Of a stretch of 64,000 nt of DNA, positions 17,223 to 24,862 are shown piece after piece. The position numbers and the translations under genes were made by a program. Positions within the stretch are counted from its first letter, which is position 1; each line of letters opens with the position of its first letter. The stretch is from Muribaculaceae bacterium (GTDB lineage Bacteria; Bacteroidota; Bacteroidia; Bacteroidales; Muribaculaceae). Below the pieces are notes generated by a model. It was given only the letters and a program-made list of their open reading frames with translations. It was not told the origin of the DNA and ran no database searches. Location: contig JAFSCJ010000003.1 in NCBI GenBank assembly GCA_017436845.1, positions 124,001 to 188,000 of the forward strand, given 5' to 3'.

Positions 17223-18246
17223 ATTCAGTTAGTTTTTCTATTAAAAGAGCATTTTCAGCATCGTTGCCTATTGTTAGTCGCAAACATTCACCACACTTGT
17301 GTACACGAGTGCGATTTCTTACTATGACTTTCTCGTCACGCAAATAATTGTATATAGCATCGGCATCACTCACCTTAACGAGTAAGAAATTGGCATCGGA
17401 AGGATAGATGTGCTTTACATCTGGGAGAGTTGACAATTTTTCAGCAAGGGCGTTGCGGGCATCGATTAGTTCTTTTACAATTGCTTCAATGTGAGAGCTA
17501 TCTGCAAGAACTTTTAAAGCTTCTTGTTGAGTGAGTTCGCTGATATTATAAGGATATTTTACTTTATTGTAAATATTGATTATATCTGTTGAGGCATAAG
17601 ATATACCGAGTCTGATAGCCGCGCTTGCCCAAGCCTTAGAAAACGTCTGCATGACTATCATGCGAGGATAGTCATTGAGGAACTGCACCATTGATCCAAT
17701 AGGAGAGAAGTCAATATAAGCTTCGTCAATGATTGTTATACCATTAAAGCGAGAGCATATCTCTTTTATTTGTTCAAGAGGGAATGCATTTGCAGTGGGG
17801 TTATTTGGAGAACATATCCACACTATCTTTGTGTGTTCATCGCAAGAGTTGAGAATAGCATCAACATCAAGAGAGAAGCCATCATTGAGGCTCACTCGGC
17901 GATATTCTACGTCATTGACATCGGCACACACCTCATACATCCCATAGGTGGGCTCTATAGCAACAACATTATCAACACCGGGACGACAAAATACACGATA
18001 GGCAATATCTATACACTCATCGCTACCCACTCCGAAGAAAATATTCTTAGGATTGACACCTCGATATACACCTAATTTCTGTTTTACCTCCATTTGAAGA
18101 GGGTCGGGATAGCGATTGTATTCACATATGCGACTATTCTCGTTTGCGTCAAGCCAAGCAAGAGCTTCACCGGTAAATTCATTGCGTGCGCAAGTATATG
18201 GTGTTAAATTCCAAATATTAGGTCTGACTAATTCTTTTAATGTCAT
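17203..18246 (-). CDS. hisC: histidinol-phosphate aminotransferase
   Basis: This 347-aa fold-type I PLP enzyme converts imidazole acetol phosphate and glutamate to histidinol phosphate. Visible are YNRYPDP near the N-terminus, SPNNPT (146-151), DEAYIDF (174-180) and the PLP lysine in TFSKAW (K204), followed by the phosphate-binding arginine in AAIRLG. The length is usual for HisC. It starts 6 bp after hisD and overlaps hisB by 20 bp. Confidence 0.96.
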   Translation of the reverse strand: MTLKELVRPNIWNLTPYTCARNEFTGEALAWLDANENSRICEYNRYPDPLQMEVKQKLGVYRGVNPKNIFFGVGSDECIDIAYRVFCRPGVDNVVAIEPTYGMYEVCADVNDVEYRRVSLNDGFSLDVDAILNSCDEHTKIVWICSPNNPTANAFPLEQIKEICSRFNGITIIDEAYIDFSPIGSMVQFLNDYPRMIVMQTFSKAWASAAIRLGISYASTDIINIYNKVKYPYNISELTQQEALKVLADSSHIEAIVKELIDARNALAEKLSTLPDVKHIYPSDANFLLVKVSDADAIYNYLRDEKVIVRNRTRVHKCGECLRLTIGNDAENALLIEKLTEYGNTPK

Positions 18247-18252
18247 AATTTG

Positions 18253-19542
18253 TTAGCTATTTAGTGCATTAATGCGGAGAGTCATAGCCATTTTGTGAGC
18301 CATGAGATCTTCATTTTCTGCCATTATTTCTACCGCTTTTCCTATAGAGCTAATACCTTCAGGTGTTAGCTCTTGGAATGTTATTTTTTTGCAAAAGCTA
18401 TCAAGGTTGACACCGCTATAAGCTGTGGCATAACCCGATGTTGGCAAAGTGTGATTTGTCCCTGAAGCATAATCACCGGCGCTTTCTGATGAATATTGAC
18501 CAATAAATACAGAGCCTGCATTTATTACTTTGTTGCACAATCTGATTGCATCGGCATGGTTTATTATCAAATGTTCCGGTGCATAATAGTTGGAAAAATC
18601 CATTATTTCATCATCGTTTTTCAATAGAATTATGCGACTATGATTGAGTGATTTTTCCATCATTTCGCGTCGTGGTAGCAATGATAATAATCGTTCTATT
18701 TCTTGTGGAAGTTTTTCAACAAGAGTCTCTGATGTTGTAAGTAAAATAGATTGGCTGTCGGGACCATGTTCTGCCTGAGATAGGAAATCGGCAGCGACAA
18801 AATCGGCACGAGCATTATCATCGGCAATAACCAATACTTCTGAAGGCCCTGCCGGCATATCAATGGCAACTGCTGTTTGTCCCACTTGCTGCTTGGCTTC
18901 CATGACAAATCTGTTTCCCGGACCGAATATTTTATATACAGGAGCAATAGACTCTGTTCCGTAGGCCATTGCTGCAATAGCTTGAGCTCCACCGGTTTTG
19001 TAGATGCGATTTACACCGGCAATCTTTGCAGCATATAAAATGGCATTGTGAATTTTACCATTTTTTCCGGCAGGAGAGCATAAAGTAATTTCTTCACATC
19101 CGGCAATACGAGCAGGGATAGCAAGCATCAGTACAGTTGAAAATAATGGCGAATTTCCTCCGGGAATATATAATCCTACTTTGGTGATGGGTACTGCTTT
19201 TTGAACGCATTTTACACCTGGAACAGTTTCAACAGAAATAGTTGTCATCTTCTGTGCAGCGTGAAAAGCCGATATGTTTTTTGCTGCAAGGTTTATCGCA
19301 TCTTTAAGTTTGTCAGAAATAGAGGCTTCAGCCTCGTCGATCTCTTGTTGAGAAACGCATAAAGAGGATAGCTGTACACCGGTAAATTTGTGCTCATATT
19401 CAATAATAGCGTTGTCTCCATTATTGCGCACATTTGTGATGATATCGGCAACAATTGTTTTCACCTCGTTGGCAGTTTCAGCAATAGCACGTTTGCAAAG
19501 AGGAGCCCAATCTTTTCTGTCGGGGTAACGTAGTATTTCCAT
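18253..19542 (-). CDS. hisD: histidinol dehydrogenase
   Basis: This 429-aa enzyme oxidises histidinol to histidine in two NAD-dependent steps. Conserved blocks are present: PGGNSPLFSTVLM, GGAQAIAAMAYGT, the GPGN loop, DMPAGPSEVLVIADD, the zinc/catalytic block SQAEHGPDSQ, and YAPEHLI. The length is typical. It lies 6 bp after hisG in the same operon. Confidence 0.97.
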   Translation of the reverse strand: MEILRYPDRKDWAPLCKRAIAETANEVKTIVADIITNVRNNGDNAIIEYEHKFTGVQLSSLCVSQQEIDEAEASISDKLKDAINLAAKNISAFHAAQKMTTISVETVPGVKCVQKAVPITKVGLYIPGGNSPLFSTVLMLAIPARIAGCEEITLCSPAGKNGKIHNAILYAAKIAGVNRIYKTGGAQAIAAMAYGTESIAPVYKIFGPGNRFVMEAKQQVGQTAVAIDMPAGPSEVLVIADDNARADFVAADFLSQAEHGPDSQSILLTTSETLVEKLPQEIERLLSLLPRREMMEKSLNHSRIILLKNDDEIMDFSNYYAPEHLIINHADAIRLCNKVINAGSVFIGQYSSESAGDYASGTNHTLPTSGYATAYSGVNLDSFCKKITFQELTPEGISSIGKAVEIMAENEDLMAHKMAMTLRINALNS

Positions 19543-19548
19543 TGTGAA

Positions 19549-20415
19549 TTAAAGTATCATTTTTTCGATATCAAGAGCAAGAATACCTTCAGCACCTTCG
19601 GCTCTTAGACGACCAATAATTTCCCAAAAACGTTTTTCCTCGATAACAGTGTGAATTGAACACCAGTCGTTGTTGGCAAGAGGTAGTATTGTAGGGCTCT
19701 TAATGCCGGGTAGAACTGACAATACATTGTCGAGTTTCTCACGAGGAACATTCATCAAGATATATTTTTTCCCTTCAGCAGCTTTAACAGCGTCGAAACG
19801 GAATAATAATTCATCGAGAATTACTTGTTTCTCTTCAATTAGTTTTTTCTTGCCTGAACTGATTAGTACTGCTTGTGAGTCAAGAACATTCTCAACTTCA
19901 GTCAGGTTATTGCTCACGAGAGTTGAGCCCGAAGAAACGATATCAAATATTGCGTCGGCAAGACCTATGCCTGGAGCAATTTCAACAGATCCGGTAATGA
20001 CATGAATATCGGCATTGATACCCTTTTCTTTGAGGAATTTAGAGAGAATTACAGGGTAGGAGGTCGCAATCTTACGATTGTTAAACCATTCAAGCCCGGT
20101 GTAGTCAATGCGTTTGGGTATAGCCAATGAAAGGTGGCAACGGCTGAAACCAAGTTCTTTGAGAATTTCAACGTTTTTGTCCTTTTCCAACACCTCATTC
20201 AGGCCCACGATACCAATGTCGGCAATCCCTGATGCTACAGAATCGGGGATATCATCATCGCGAAGGAATAATAGTTCCACCGGGAAATTGCGTGATGGAA
20301 CTAAAAGAGTGCGCTTTACAGCAGTTAGTTTTATACCTGCTTCGCCAAGCAATTCCATTGTTTCGTCATACAGACGACCTTTTGATTGAACTGCAATTCT
20401 TAGTCTTGTTTCCAT
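19549..20415 (-). CDS. hisG: ATP phosphoribosyltransferase, long regulatory form
   Basis: This 288-aa enzyme performs the first, committed step of histidine synthesis (PRPP + ATP). It is the long form, with a catalytic domain (AVQSKGRLYDETMELL at the start; the PRPP-binding segment DAIFDIVSSGSTL about 164-176) and a C-terminal ACT-like regulatory domain (from about 215) that in this family binds histidine for feedback inhibition. As the first structural gene after the leader, it would be controlled both by feedback and by the upstream attenuator. Confidence 0.96.
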   Translation of the reverse strand: METRLRIAVQSKGRLYDETMELLGEAGIKLTAVKRTLLVPSRNFPVELLFLRDDDIPDSVASGIADIGIVGLNEVLEKDKNVEILKELGFSRCHLSLAIPKRIDYTGLEWFNNRKIATSYPVILSKFLKEKGINADIHVITGSVEIAPGIGLADAIFDIVSSGSTLVSNNLTEVENVLDSQAVLISSGKKKLIEEKQVILDELLFRFDAVKAAEGKKYILMNVPREKLDNVLSVLPGIKSPTILPLANNDWCSIHTVIEEKRFWEIIGRLRAEGAEGILALDIEKMIL

Positions 20416-20449
20416 TATTATCTGTTGTTTTTATTATTTCTATTTAATT

Positions 20450-20484
20450 AAAAAAGAAACCGGTTACCAAGAGAGGAAGCCGGT
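20450..20484 (-). terminator. his operon attenuator (intrinsic terminator before hisG)
   Basis: On the minus strand ACCGG(C)TTCC (20484-20475) pairs with GG(T)AACCGGT (20468-20459) around a 6-base loop and is followed by TTTCTTTTTT (20458-20449). The 5' arm is shared with a competing stem: GCTTGGTGATTAT around the hisL stop (20531-20519) can pair with ATAATCGTTGACCGGC (20494-20479), leaving one bulged T on one side and GTTG on the other. The two structures exclude each other, as in classical attenuation. Confidence 0.85.
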
Positions 20485-20522
20485 CAACGATTATCTGTTA
20501 TAGCCAAGATAAATACATATAA

Positions 20523-20585
20523 TCACCAAGCCTCCTTCAAGCTGATGCCGTGATGATGGTGATGTGATGTAAGTAAATTGGTCAT
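20523..20585 (-). CDS. hisL: his operon leader peptide with five consecutive His codons
   Basis: A 20-codon frame reads MTNLLTSHHHHHGISLKEAW then TGA. The five adjacent histidine codons (20564-20550) mark it as a leader peptide. A ribosome stalled there for lack of charged tRNA-His would leave the stop-codon region free to form the antiterminator stem (20519-20531 with 20479-20494). A ribosome reaching the stop would cover that region and let the terminator at 20450-20484 form. It lies 107 bases upstream of hisG and about 30 bases after the promoter. Confidence 0.9.
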   Translation of the reverse strand: MTNLLTSHHHHHGISLKEAW

Positions 20586-20613
20586 TTTGTTTGTTGATTT
20601 TTGTAATTAACGA

Positions 20614-20644
20614 CAAAGTTATAATAAATCATTTAAAAAACCAA
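20614..20644 (-). promoter_or_regulatory. his operon promoter, Bacteroidota type
   Basis: On the minus strand TTG (20644-20642), exactly 20 bases, then TAACTTTG (20621-20614), matching TTG-N19-21-TAnnTTTG. Transcription should start near 20607, just upstream of the leader peptide. Confidence 0.8.
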
Positions 20645-20679
20645 TCATTTTGCTTATAAAATAAAATGTTGACTAAGTT

Positions 20680-20711
20680 TTGTGAGAGCAATGGAAAAAG
20701 TAGTAACTTTG
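20680..20711 (+). promoter_or_regulatory. promoter of prmC-recX-comF, near-leaderless
   Basis: TTG (20680-20682), 21 bases, then TAACTTTG (20704-20711). The ATG of prmC begins 5 bases after the box, so the transcript probably starts at or next to the start codon. It is divergent from the his promoter about 60 bases away. Confidence 0.7.
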
Positions 20712-20715
20712 TGGT

Positions 20716-21576
20716 ATGGGTAATGATATTACATTGGCGCAGATTATTGATGATGTGATGAGTCATCTTACTCCGCTTTATGGGCAACGCGAGGCGCAGT
20801 GGATGGTGCGCATAATTCTTGAAAATGTTAAGGGTTATTCGCCTGTCGATGTAGTGTTGCATCGAGAAGAGGTCTTGTCGGACTTTATTGTCGGCAAAAT
20901 TGAGGATGTTACTAATAGGTTATTAAAAAATGAGCCTATTCAGTATATATTTGGTTCTGCTCGGTTTTATGGCAATAGCTTTAAGGTTACATCTGCAACG
21001 CTCATTCCTCGCCCTGAGACGGAGGAACTTGTCGCTCTGATAGATAAAGAGAATAGGGACACTGACCTGCGAGTGTTGGATGTGGGAACCGGCTCAGGCT
21101 GTATTGCTGTAACTCTTGCACGAGTGTTGCGTTTCCCCATTGTTGAAGCAATAGACATTAGTGAAGATGCGCTTGCTGTGGCTCAAGAGAATGCACAGTC
21201 TTTGCGAGTAAAGGTGAATTTCAAGAAGGGTGATGCCTTGGCGATGGAGAAGCCCAAGACTCCGATATATGATATAATTGTGAGTAATCCGCCATATATT
21301 GCCGATAAAGAGCGAGAGGATATGTCGCAAAATGTGCTAGAGTATGAGCCTCATTCGGCATTATTTGTCTCAGATAATGATCCGTTGTGTTTTTATCGTG
21401 CGATAGGAGATTATGGTACAAAGGCATTGAAGAGTGGCGGACGATTGTATTTTGAGATAAACCCCTTATATGTAGAAGAGATGCGAGCGATGCTTGATGC
21501 TATGGGGTATAAAGAAATAAGGGTTGTCAGAGATTTGCCTGGCAAGGAGCGAATAATGGCTGCTGTAAAGCCTTAA
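20716..21576 (+). CDS. prmC: peptide chain release factor N5-glutamine methyltransferase
   Basis: This 286-aa SAM-dependent enzyme methylates the Gln of the GGQ motif in release factors. It has an N-terminal helical release-factor-binding domain (about 1-85), FYG before TLIPRPETEELV (95-106), the SAM loop LDVGTGSG (121-128), and the catalytic NPPYI (191-195) in the order expected for PrmC rather than other N5/N6 methylases. The start is supported by the promoter 5 bases upstream. The downstream gene, recX, begins 9 bp after its stop. Confidence 0.95.
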   Translation: MGNDITLAQIIDDVMSHLTPLYGQREAQWMVRIILENVKGYSPVDVVLHREEVLSDFIVGKIEDVTNRLLKNEPIQYIFGSARFYGNSFKVTSATLIPRPETEELVALIDKENRDTDLRVLDVGTGSGCIAVTLARVLRFPIVEAIDISEDALAVAQENAQSLRVKVNFKKGDALAMEKPKTPIYDIIVSNPPYIADKEREDMSQNVLEYEPHSALFVSDNDPLCFYRAIGDYGTKALKSGGRLYFEINPLYVEEMRAMLDAMGYKEIRVVRDLPGKERIMAAVKP

Positions 21577-21585
21577 TATGAGACT

Positions 21586-22071
21586 ATGGAGAAGCGGAAG
21601 ATGAAACCGGAGCAAGCCTTAATGCGTCTTGAATCATTGTGCGCTTGCAGTGAGCAATCGACATGGGAATTAAGACAAAAGCTAATAAAGTGGGGGATTG
21701 ATGATGCTGTCTCAGGTAAAATTATGGAGCAATTGGTAAAAACAAAGTTTGTTGATGATTGCCGTTTTGCTCATGCCTATTGTCGTGACAAATTCCGGTT
21801 CAGCCGTTGGGGAAAAGTCAAAATTACCAATGGGTTAGTACAAAAGCGTATATCCAAAGAATATATCAATGATGCCCTCACTGAAATTGATGAGCAAGAG
21901 TATGAACAGACATTGTTGGAGTTGTTGAGGCTGAAGGCTAAGACGATAGAGGATGTGTGTTCCTATGAAGGCAAAACCCGATTGTTCCGATTTGGCGTTT
22001 CGCGAGGCTTTGAACCGTCAATGGTGGTGAAGCTGATAAATGGTGGCAGAATATGGGCTTCGGAGCATTAA
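21586..22071 (+). CDS. recX: RecX-family regulator of RecA
   Basis: This 161-aa, all-helical, basic protein has three RecX repeats. Key matches are LLRLESLCACSEQSTWELR-like spacing at the start (ALMRLESLCACSEQS, about 10-24), FVDDCRFAHAYCRDKF (about 57-72) and WGKVKITNGLVQKRIS. RecX binds RecA filaments and limits their activity. The gene overlaps the start of comF by 19 bp in another frame, so the two are translationally coupled. Confidence 0.88.
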   Translation: MEKRKMKPEQALMRLESLCACSEQSTWELRQKLIKWGIDDAVSGKIMEQLVKTKFVDDCRFAHAYCRDKFRFSRWGKVKITNGLVQKRISKEYINDALTEIDEQEYEQTLLELLRLKAKTIEDVCSYEGKTRLFRFGVSRGFEPSMVVKLINGGRIWASEH

Positions 22072-22763
22072 AGGGTTGGTTTAACGACTTATTGCGCATT
22101 GTCTATCCTGATGTGTGTGAGGTATGTGGTTCTTCTTTGGTTAGAGGGGAGGAGGTAATTTGCCTTAAGTGTGACATGAATATGCCTCGCACAAGAGCTC
22201 ATAATGACTCCTTCAATATAATCCATGAACGACTTGCTGGAAAAACACCCATAGAGCGTGCAGCAGGTTACTTTTATTATTATCGAGAGAGTGATTATGC
22301 TTCAATCATTCATAATGCAAAATATAATGGACGACCTATAATTGCGCGAAAATTGGCAATGCGTTTTGCCGGAGAGTTAATGGCTGATAATTTCTTTGAT
22401 GGAATTGACATAATCCTTTATGTGCCTATGTTTTTCTTGAAAAAGATAAAACGAGGATATAATCAAAGTGAGTATATTGCGAATGGGTTGTCTCAAGCGA
22501 CAAATATTCCGGTGGGGCATAATCTAATCTCAAAGCGAAGCCATTCATCGCAGACGAAGAAGAATAGTTATAGCCGTTGGCTTAATGCTCAGGGAGTATA
22601 TGATGTAATAAATCCCGAAGAACTTGAAAACAAGCACGTTTTAATTGTTGATGATGTGATAACAACAGGTGCAACATTATTGGCATGTTGTGATGTTGTT
22701 AACAAGGCAGTACCATCGGCAACGATAAGCGTGTTATCTCTTGCCGTAACTCGTTTAAGATAG
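22053..22763 (+). CDS. comF: ComF-family phosphoribosyltransferase-like protein
   Basis: This 236-aa protein has an N-terminal zinc-ribbon pair CEVC (C22, C25) and CLKC (C37, C40), then the double-strand insert YFYYYRESDYASIIHNAKYNG and a C-terminal PRPP-binding loop VLIVDDVITTGATL. ComF proteins are needed for natural DNA uptake in some bacteria and have a PRTase fold; their exact activity is unsettled. The last bases overlap the end of the converging murI gene by 9 bp. Confidence 0.9.
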   Translation: MGFGALKGWFNDLLRIVYPDVCEVCGSSLVRGEEVICLKCDMNMPRTRAHNDSFNIIHERLAGKTPIERAAGYFYYYRESDYASIIHNAKYNGRPIIARKLAMRFAGELMADNFFDGIDIILYVPMFFLKKIKRGYNQSEYIANGLSQATNIPVGHNLISKRSHSSQTKKNSYSRWLNAQGVYDVINPEELENKHVLIVDDVITTGATLLACCDVVNKAVPSATISVLSLAVTRLR

Positions 22764-23600
22764 TGTGATGCGTGATGCTATCGCCGGCTCGTTCATGAAT
22801 AGCGATGCCATTTCAGAAAACTTGTCGGGATTTTCTGTTGTTAAATATTTACATGAGCCTGAACGAGAGCATTTCTCGTCCATTTCGGGGTGTCGCTTGA
22901 GATAGTCAATGAGGCTCTCAGCAATTATTTCCCCTTGTGTGATAACTTGTGCCGATTGAGGAACATATTGGCGTATTTTGGGATATAGTAACGGATAATG
23001 GGTACAGCCCAATATTACGGTGTCAATATTGGCGTTTTGGGTAAAAAGATTATCTGTTTCTTGTTTTACAAAATAGTCAGCTCCCGGTTTGTCTGCTTCA
23101 AGATTCTCAACAAGTGGTACCCACATCGGACAACTTTGTGTATAGGTGTGAAATTCAGGATGTAGTTTGGCAATTTCCATTTCATAAGAGCCACTTTGCA
23201 CTGTGCCAGGAGTGCCAAATATTCCTATATTCCCGTTTTTAGATATTTCTCCAATTTTTTCAACGGTGGGGCGAATAACTCCAAGAACGCGTCTTGAGCC
23301 ATCTATTAATGGCAAATCATGTTGTTGTATAGTGCGTAGGGCTTTAGCCGAAGCGGTGTTGCATGCCAATATCACTAAATGACAACCTTGATCAAATAGA
23401 TATTTTACAGCCTCAAGGGTAAACTGATACACGATGTCAAAAGAGCGAGTGCCATAGGGAGCACGTGCGTTATCTCCGAGATAGATATAGTCATAGTCAG
23501 GCATGGCTTTTCTGATTTCACGAAGAATAGTTAAACCTCCATATCCTGAATCAAAAATGCCTATTGCTCCCGGCTTAATATTTTTCTCGGTCGTAATCAT
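22755..23600 (-). CDS. murI: glutamate racemase
   Basis: This 281-aa enzyme makes D-glutamate for peptidoglycan. The two catalytic cysteines are present: LVILACNTASA (C80) and TVILGCTHYPLL (C199), together with IFDSGYGGLT and YLGDNARAPYG at the N-terminus. A box TATATTTG (23612-23605, minus strand) lies five bases before the ATG, so the gene may have its own near-leaderless promoter. A terminator separates it from the upstream Skp gene. Confidence 0.96.
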   Translation of the reverse strand: MITTEKNIKPGAIGIFDSGYGGLTILREIRKAMPDYDYIYLGDNARAPYGTRSFDIVYQFTLEAVKYLFDQGCHLVILACNTASAKALRTIQQHDLPLIDGSRRVLGVIRPTVEKIGEISKNGNIGIFGTPGTVQSGSYEMEIAKLHPEFHTYTQSCPMWVPLVENLEADKPGADYFVKQETDNLFTQNANIDTVILGCTHYPLLYPKIRQYVPQSAQVITQGEIIAESLIDYLKRHPEMDEKCSRSGSCKYLTTENPDKFSEMASLFMNEPAIASRITLS

Positions 23601-23654
23601 GATGCAAATATACGAAAAAAGAATAATCTTTAAGTTCCGTGTGGTATAATAAAA

Positions 23655-23687
23655 ATATCGGAGAGCCTGTTTGAGACTCTCCGATAT
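23655..23687 (-). terminator. terminator of the bamA-skp transcription unit
   Basis: Perfect 11-bp stem ATATCGGAGAG / CTCTCCGATAT (23655-23665 with 23677-23687) with an 11-base loop. On the minus strand it is followed by a T-rich run (TTTTTATTATA). It lies between the second Skp gene and murI. Confidence 0.88.
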
Positions 23688-23712
23688 CTATTGTATAATG
23701 GTAATTGTTTTA

Positions 23713-24213
23713 TTATTGAATTCCGAGTTTAGTTTTTACAAGGGGAGTAACGTCTTGAACGTCGGCACCAACAAATGAAGGAATTGCATCAGGGAAAATG
23801 AAAGTAAATCCGTTTTCAGTTCCTACAGCTTTGATTGCTGTTTGGATTTTTTGTTGGATAGGGGCCATTAATTGTTCTTGTTGACGTTGAAGTTCTTGTT
23901 GTGCTGTTGCGCGGAATTGTTGAATTTTTTGTTCGAATTCTTGTATTTCTTGAACGCGACGTTGTTTGATTGATTCAGGAGTGTCGGCTGCAAGACCTTG
24001 GAATTCTGTATATTTTTTTTCAAGTTCGTCAGTGAGTTTTTTGAATTCATCTTCATAAGTTTTAGAAGCTGTTTCAAGTGTGCTTTGTGCTGTTGCTTTG
24101 TCAGGCATAGCTTCAAAAACAGCGTTTACATTGACGATACCAAATTTAGGAGCTTGTGCGACAACGCACATGGGGAGCGCAATCATGATTGCGAGCAAAA
24201 GTTTCTTAATCAT
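23713..24213 (-). CDS. OmpH/Skp-family periplasmic chaperone (second copy)
   Basis: This 166-aa protein has a signal peptide (about 1-19, ending VVAQA). The rest is FGIVNVNAVFEAMPD, a long charged coiled-coil (about 45-125, rich in Lys, Glu, Gln), and a short C-terminal strand segment (FTFIFPDAIPSFVG). This is the jellyfish-like layout of Skp, which holds unfolded outer-membrane proteins for BamA. A -7-like box TATCTTTG (24270-24263) in the gap upstream may give it a separate promoter. It is paired with a divergent paralogue directly upstream, which is common in Bacteroidota. Confidence 0.92.
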   Translation of the reverse strand: MIKKLLLAIMIALPMCVVAQAPKFGIVNVNAVFEAMPDKATAQSTLETASKTYEDEFKKLTDELEKKYTEFQGLAADTPESIKQRRVQEIQEFEQKIQQFRATAQQELQRQQEQLMAPIQQKIQTAIKAVGTENGFTFIFPDAIPSFVGADVQDVTPLVKTKLGIQ

Positions 24214-24276
24214 TTTAGTATTAATTGTAAAGTTATTATTCGGTATATTTTAAATATATGTGCAAAGATATGTTTT

Positions 24277-24792
24277 TTATTTTGAAAAACCTAACTTATC
24301 AAGCACCTCATTGCTGACATCGATGCGTGGGGATGCGTAGATGATGTTGGCTGATGATGCTCTGTCAAAGATTGCTTGGTAACCTCGTTCTTCCGATACC
24401 TTTTTAATCGCATTATAGATGTCGTCTTGAATAGGTTTCATTAGACTTTGTCGTTTTTTGAATAATTCTCCTTCAGGACCAAAATATTTATTGCGTAGTT
24501 CTGTCGCTTCTTTCTCTTTAGCGATGATTTCTTCCTCTTTCTTTTTCTTTTGTTCGTCAGTCAAGAAAACCATGTCGGCTTGGAAATTTTTGTAGAGTGT
24601 TTCGGCTTCTTTAGCTTTAGTTTCTACCTCTTTTTGCCAACGTAATGACACTTGGTTTAATTGCTCATTGGCCATTTCATATGATGGTATATTTTTGAGT
24701 ATATATTCCATGTCAACCAATGCAAATTTTTGAGCATATGCACCAATTGTGCATGCTATTACAAATAAAAATGAGATTACAAGTTTTTTCAT
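24277..24792 (-). CDS. OmpH/Skp-family periplasmic chaperone (first copy)
   Basis: This 171-aa protein has a signal peptide (about 1-20, ending GAYAQ), a conserved FALVDMEYILKNIPSYE start of the Skp body, a coiled-coil of about 80 residues (KEAETLYKNF to KEKEATELRNKYF) and the C-terminal EERGYQAIFDRAS segment. It lies 70 bp downstream of bamA and is likely co-transcribed. It and the next gene are tandem duplicates that have diverged well beyond recent duplication. Confidence 0.93.
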   Translation of the reverse strand: MKKLVISFLFVIACTIGAYAQKFALVDMEYILKNIPSYEMANEQLNQVSLRWQKEVETKAKEAETLYKNFQADMVFLTDEQKKKKEEEIIAKEKEATELRNKYFGPEGELFKKRQSLMKPIQDDIYNAIKKVSEERGYQAIFDRASSANIIYASPRIDVSNEVLDKLGFSK

Positions 24793-24862
24793 GTTTATAA
24801 AAGCTTTAGTTCGTTGTCTTTATTATATAGACGTTTTATTTTACTAAAGGTTTATTCTGACA

